From CAZFNQ01 sp964652125 (GTDB taxonomy: Bacteria > Patescibacteriota > Saccharimonadia > Saccharimonadales > JANWIN01): a DNA stretch of 24,254 nt. The notes under the pieces are model-generated. The model searched no databases, was not told the origin of the DNA, and worked only from the letters and a program-made list of their open reading frames with translations. Position 1 is the stretch's first letter, and every line of letters begins with the position of its first letter. The position numbers were made by a program, and so were the translations under genes. Shown in pieces: positions 22,938-24,254 of the stretch. The stretch covers positions 1 to 24,254 of the forward strand of contig CAZZAE010000011.1 in the NCBI GenBank assembly GCA_964652125.1, read 5' to 3'.

Positions 22938-23258
22938 ATGATTCCAGAAACTCCAGATCAAGACCCTAAATCTTTAGGTGAAATATTTCAAGATCCAAGC
23001 TTGATTCAAGCGTCCCGACCCGACTCTGAGCGTGCAAGGGATGTCCAGAGGACTTACCAAGCAGATGAAATTGCTGGTCTCCAAGAAGAGAGAGCAGATA
23101 TCATAGAAGTTATTAAAGAAGGTAAGGCAAGTCCGGATGCTATTAAACGATTAGAGACAATAGAAACAGCGCTTCAAGCTGCCCACGCAGATGAGCTACA
23201 AACACGGGACCCAAGTAACACTAGTGGTTATCAAGAGGGTAATGATATAATTCCTTAG
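22938..23258 (+). CDS. hypothetical coiled-coil protein
   Basis: No family recognised. The 106 residues start with a proline/aspartate-rich segment (MIPETPDQDPKSLGEIF). A long charged helix follows (about 45-90: EIAGLQEERADIIEVIKEG, then AIKRLETIETALQAA) with heptad-like hydrophobic spacing, so a helical hairpin or coiled coil is likely. No signal peptide. It is driven by an exact consensus promoter, so strong expression is expected, and ends 3 bases before the ftsK start, so ftsK may be read from the same promoter. Confidence 0.7.
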   Translation: MIPETPDQDPKSLGEIFQDPSLIQASRPDSERARDVQRTYQADEIAGLQEERADIIEVIKEGKASPDAIKRLETIETALQAAHADELQTRDPSNTSGYQEGNDIIP

Positions 23259-23261
23259 GAT

Positions 23262-24254
23262 ATGGCTAAAAAGAAAAAACAAACACGAAGCCGTAAAAAA
23301 GTCGAAATCAAAGAAGAGCAATCGACCTTTTGGCCTTTAGCTGGTGCTATTATATTAATGATTGCCGCCATTTTTATTTTAATTGGTGGTTTTGGCACTG
23401 GCGGTTCACTTCCTAAAGGCTTATTTAACGGAACTTATTGGTTGCTAGGTTGGGCTGCATATCTTACACCAGTTGCCTTAATATTCTTTGGAATAATGAA
23501 GTTTAGTAGTGAAGATAAAAGGGTACCGCTGGGTAAATTTATTAGTATGCTAGTGGCTTTAGCTCTGACATCCAGCTGGTTTTATGTTAGTTTTGCGACT
23601 AAAGATGAGCTTGGACAATATTCTGGTGGCCACGGCGGACAAGCCGGACGGCTGATTGGTAGCACTATTTTAAATGCGGTCGACAAGTGGCCAGCTGGTC
23701 TTATGTTCTTCGCCTTTGCATTACTAGCTTTCTTTTATGCGTTTGGTGTTTCACCTCAGATACTTATGAAATTTGCCCGAATTTTTAAGCGTAGCCAGGA
23801 AGATACTGATTTAGCTGCTCTAAAACAAAAATCGGCTGAAAATCCGTTTAAACTAAACGAAGGCGTACCGGTTGAGCATTCTAGAGGGGATAGTTCTGCA
23901 CGGCTTGGAGCACTTAGAAACAGTGCTCAAAAACTTAGTAGTGGAAGTAGTGAAGCTTTAACAGTTGCCAGTGATCCAGATTGGAAATTACCATCAGTTG
24001 ACCTACTAATTCAAAAACAAGATAAAGCCAATGCTGGTGACGTTGAAGCAAATGCTAAAACAATTCAAGAGACATTTGAGAACTTTAATATTGACGTAGC
24101 AATGGAGGGAGCCAATATTGGACCTCGGGTTACGCAATATACCCTTAAGCCCCAGGCTGGTGTCAAACTGACTAAAATTGCTGCTCTTGAGAAACATCGG
24201 AAGAGAGTCGTGTATGGAAATAAATTAAGTCCTGGAGTAGAAAACGGTGGATGG
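23262..24254 (+). CDS. ftsK: DNA translocase FtsK, 5' part only
   Basis: Membrane-anchored DNA pump that clears and segregates chromosome ends at the division septum. The visible 331 codons start MAKKKKQTRSRKK. Four hydrophobic helices follow (about 24-46, 57-80, 95-113 and 144-165), then a linker and the beginning of the alpha domain (DWKLPSVDLL, ETFENFNIDV, GPRVTQYTLKPQAGVKLTKIAALE). The Walker-containing motor and gamma domain lie beyond the window. Homology stops near residue 311 (about base 24194); the last 20 codons are probably adapter sequence, not FtsK. TTAGGAT provides a weak Shine-Dalgarno. The gene is likely intact in the organism and cut by the contig end. Confidence 0.88.
   Translation, partial: MAKKKKQTRSRKKVEIKEEQSTFWPLAGAIILMIAAIFILIGGFGTGGSLPKGLFNGTYWLLGWAAYLTPVALIFFGIMKFSSEDKRVPLGKFISMLVALALTSSWFYVSFATKDELGQYSGGHGGQAGRLIGSTILNAVDKWPAGLMFFAFALLAFFYAFGVSPQILMKFARIFKRSQEDTDLAALKQKSAENPFKLNEGVPVEHSRGDSSARLGALRNSAQKLSSGSSEALTVASDPDWKLPSVDLLIQKQDKANAGDVEANAKTIQETFENFNIDVAMEGANIGPRVTQYTLKPQAGVKLTKIAALEKHRKRVVYGNKLSPGVENGGW
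24195..24254. other. probable sequencing-adapter remnant at contig end
   Basis: From 24195 the sequence reads ACATCGGAAGAGAGTCGTGT and continues ATGGAAA. Aligned without gaps, 24 of 27 bases match the common Illumina TruSeq read-through adapter that begins AGATCGGAAGAGCGTCGTGT. A CGGTGG near the end also resembles the adapter. The FtsK reading frame loses family similarity at the same place. Confidence 0.75.

Noticed and set aside
1..24254. Recoding of TGA (as glycine in Gracilibacteria/Absconditabacteria)
   Set aside because: TGA ends dnaG, mutM and holA at the expected family lengths, and conserved glycines use GGN, so the standard bacterial code applies.

Overview
The window is a dense, AT-rich bacterial chromosome segment with standard stop codons (TAA, TAG and TGA all end genes). 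The gene set is mostly housekeeping: dnaG, rpoD, polA, mutM, holA, rpsT, truB, rpsO, pnp, RNase J and the 5' part of ftsK. Between these sit small lineage-specific genes. Compact genes, stripped-down enzyme versions and unusual surface proteins suggest a Patescibacteria/CPR genome. Candidatus Saccharibacteria (TM7) is my best guess; it is an inference from gene content, not a phylogeny.

Layout. 1-3.5 kb is a compact dnaG-rpoD-P-loop kinase operon. 3.5-6.2 kb is polA. 6.2-9.6 kb is a mosaic of short genes on both strands: a MazG-like NTP pyrophosphohydrolase, a Nudix hydrolase, a protein-isoaspartate methyltransferase, an anchored protein, a HAD hydrolase and three unknown or weakly recognised genes. 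One of these, at 9370-9609, resembles the DciA/DUF721 helicase-loader fold. 9.65-11.5 kb is mutM-holA, meeting rpsT tail to tail. 12-17 kb keeps the usual nrnA-truB-rpsO-pnp order, but the nrnA position holds a DHH-fold protein without its metal ligands, and a 32-codon ORF overlaps the truB start. 17-19.8 kb is a small membrane protein, a family-4 uracil-DNA glycosylase and RNase J. 19.9-23.3 kb is an accessory island of four genes, each with a good sigma-70 promoter, including two exported proteins. The larger exported protein combines a CAP domain, a bulb-type lectin and an M23-like domain on one membrane anchor. ftsK starts at 23262 and runs off the end. The last 60 bases resemble Illumina adapter rather than ftsK.

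Themes. (1) About nine starts have no Shine-Dalgarno but have a -10 hexamer ending 6-11 bases before the start codon, so their mRNAs should be leaderless or nearly so; other genes have clear Shine-Dalgarno sites. (2) Metal sites have been lost in several enzymes: DnaG lost all four zinc ligands, the uracil-DNA glycosylase three of four Fe-S cysteines, and the DHH protein its DHH motif. MutM keeps its zinc finger. (3) The lectin protein is much richer in G+C than its surroundings and is the best candidate for a host-contact factor. No tRNA, rRNA, IS element, CRISPR array or convincing intrinsic terminator was seen, and no gene-free stretch exceeds 160 bases.
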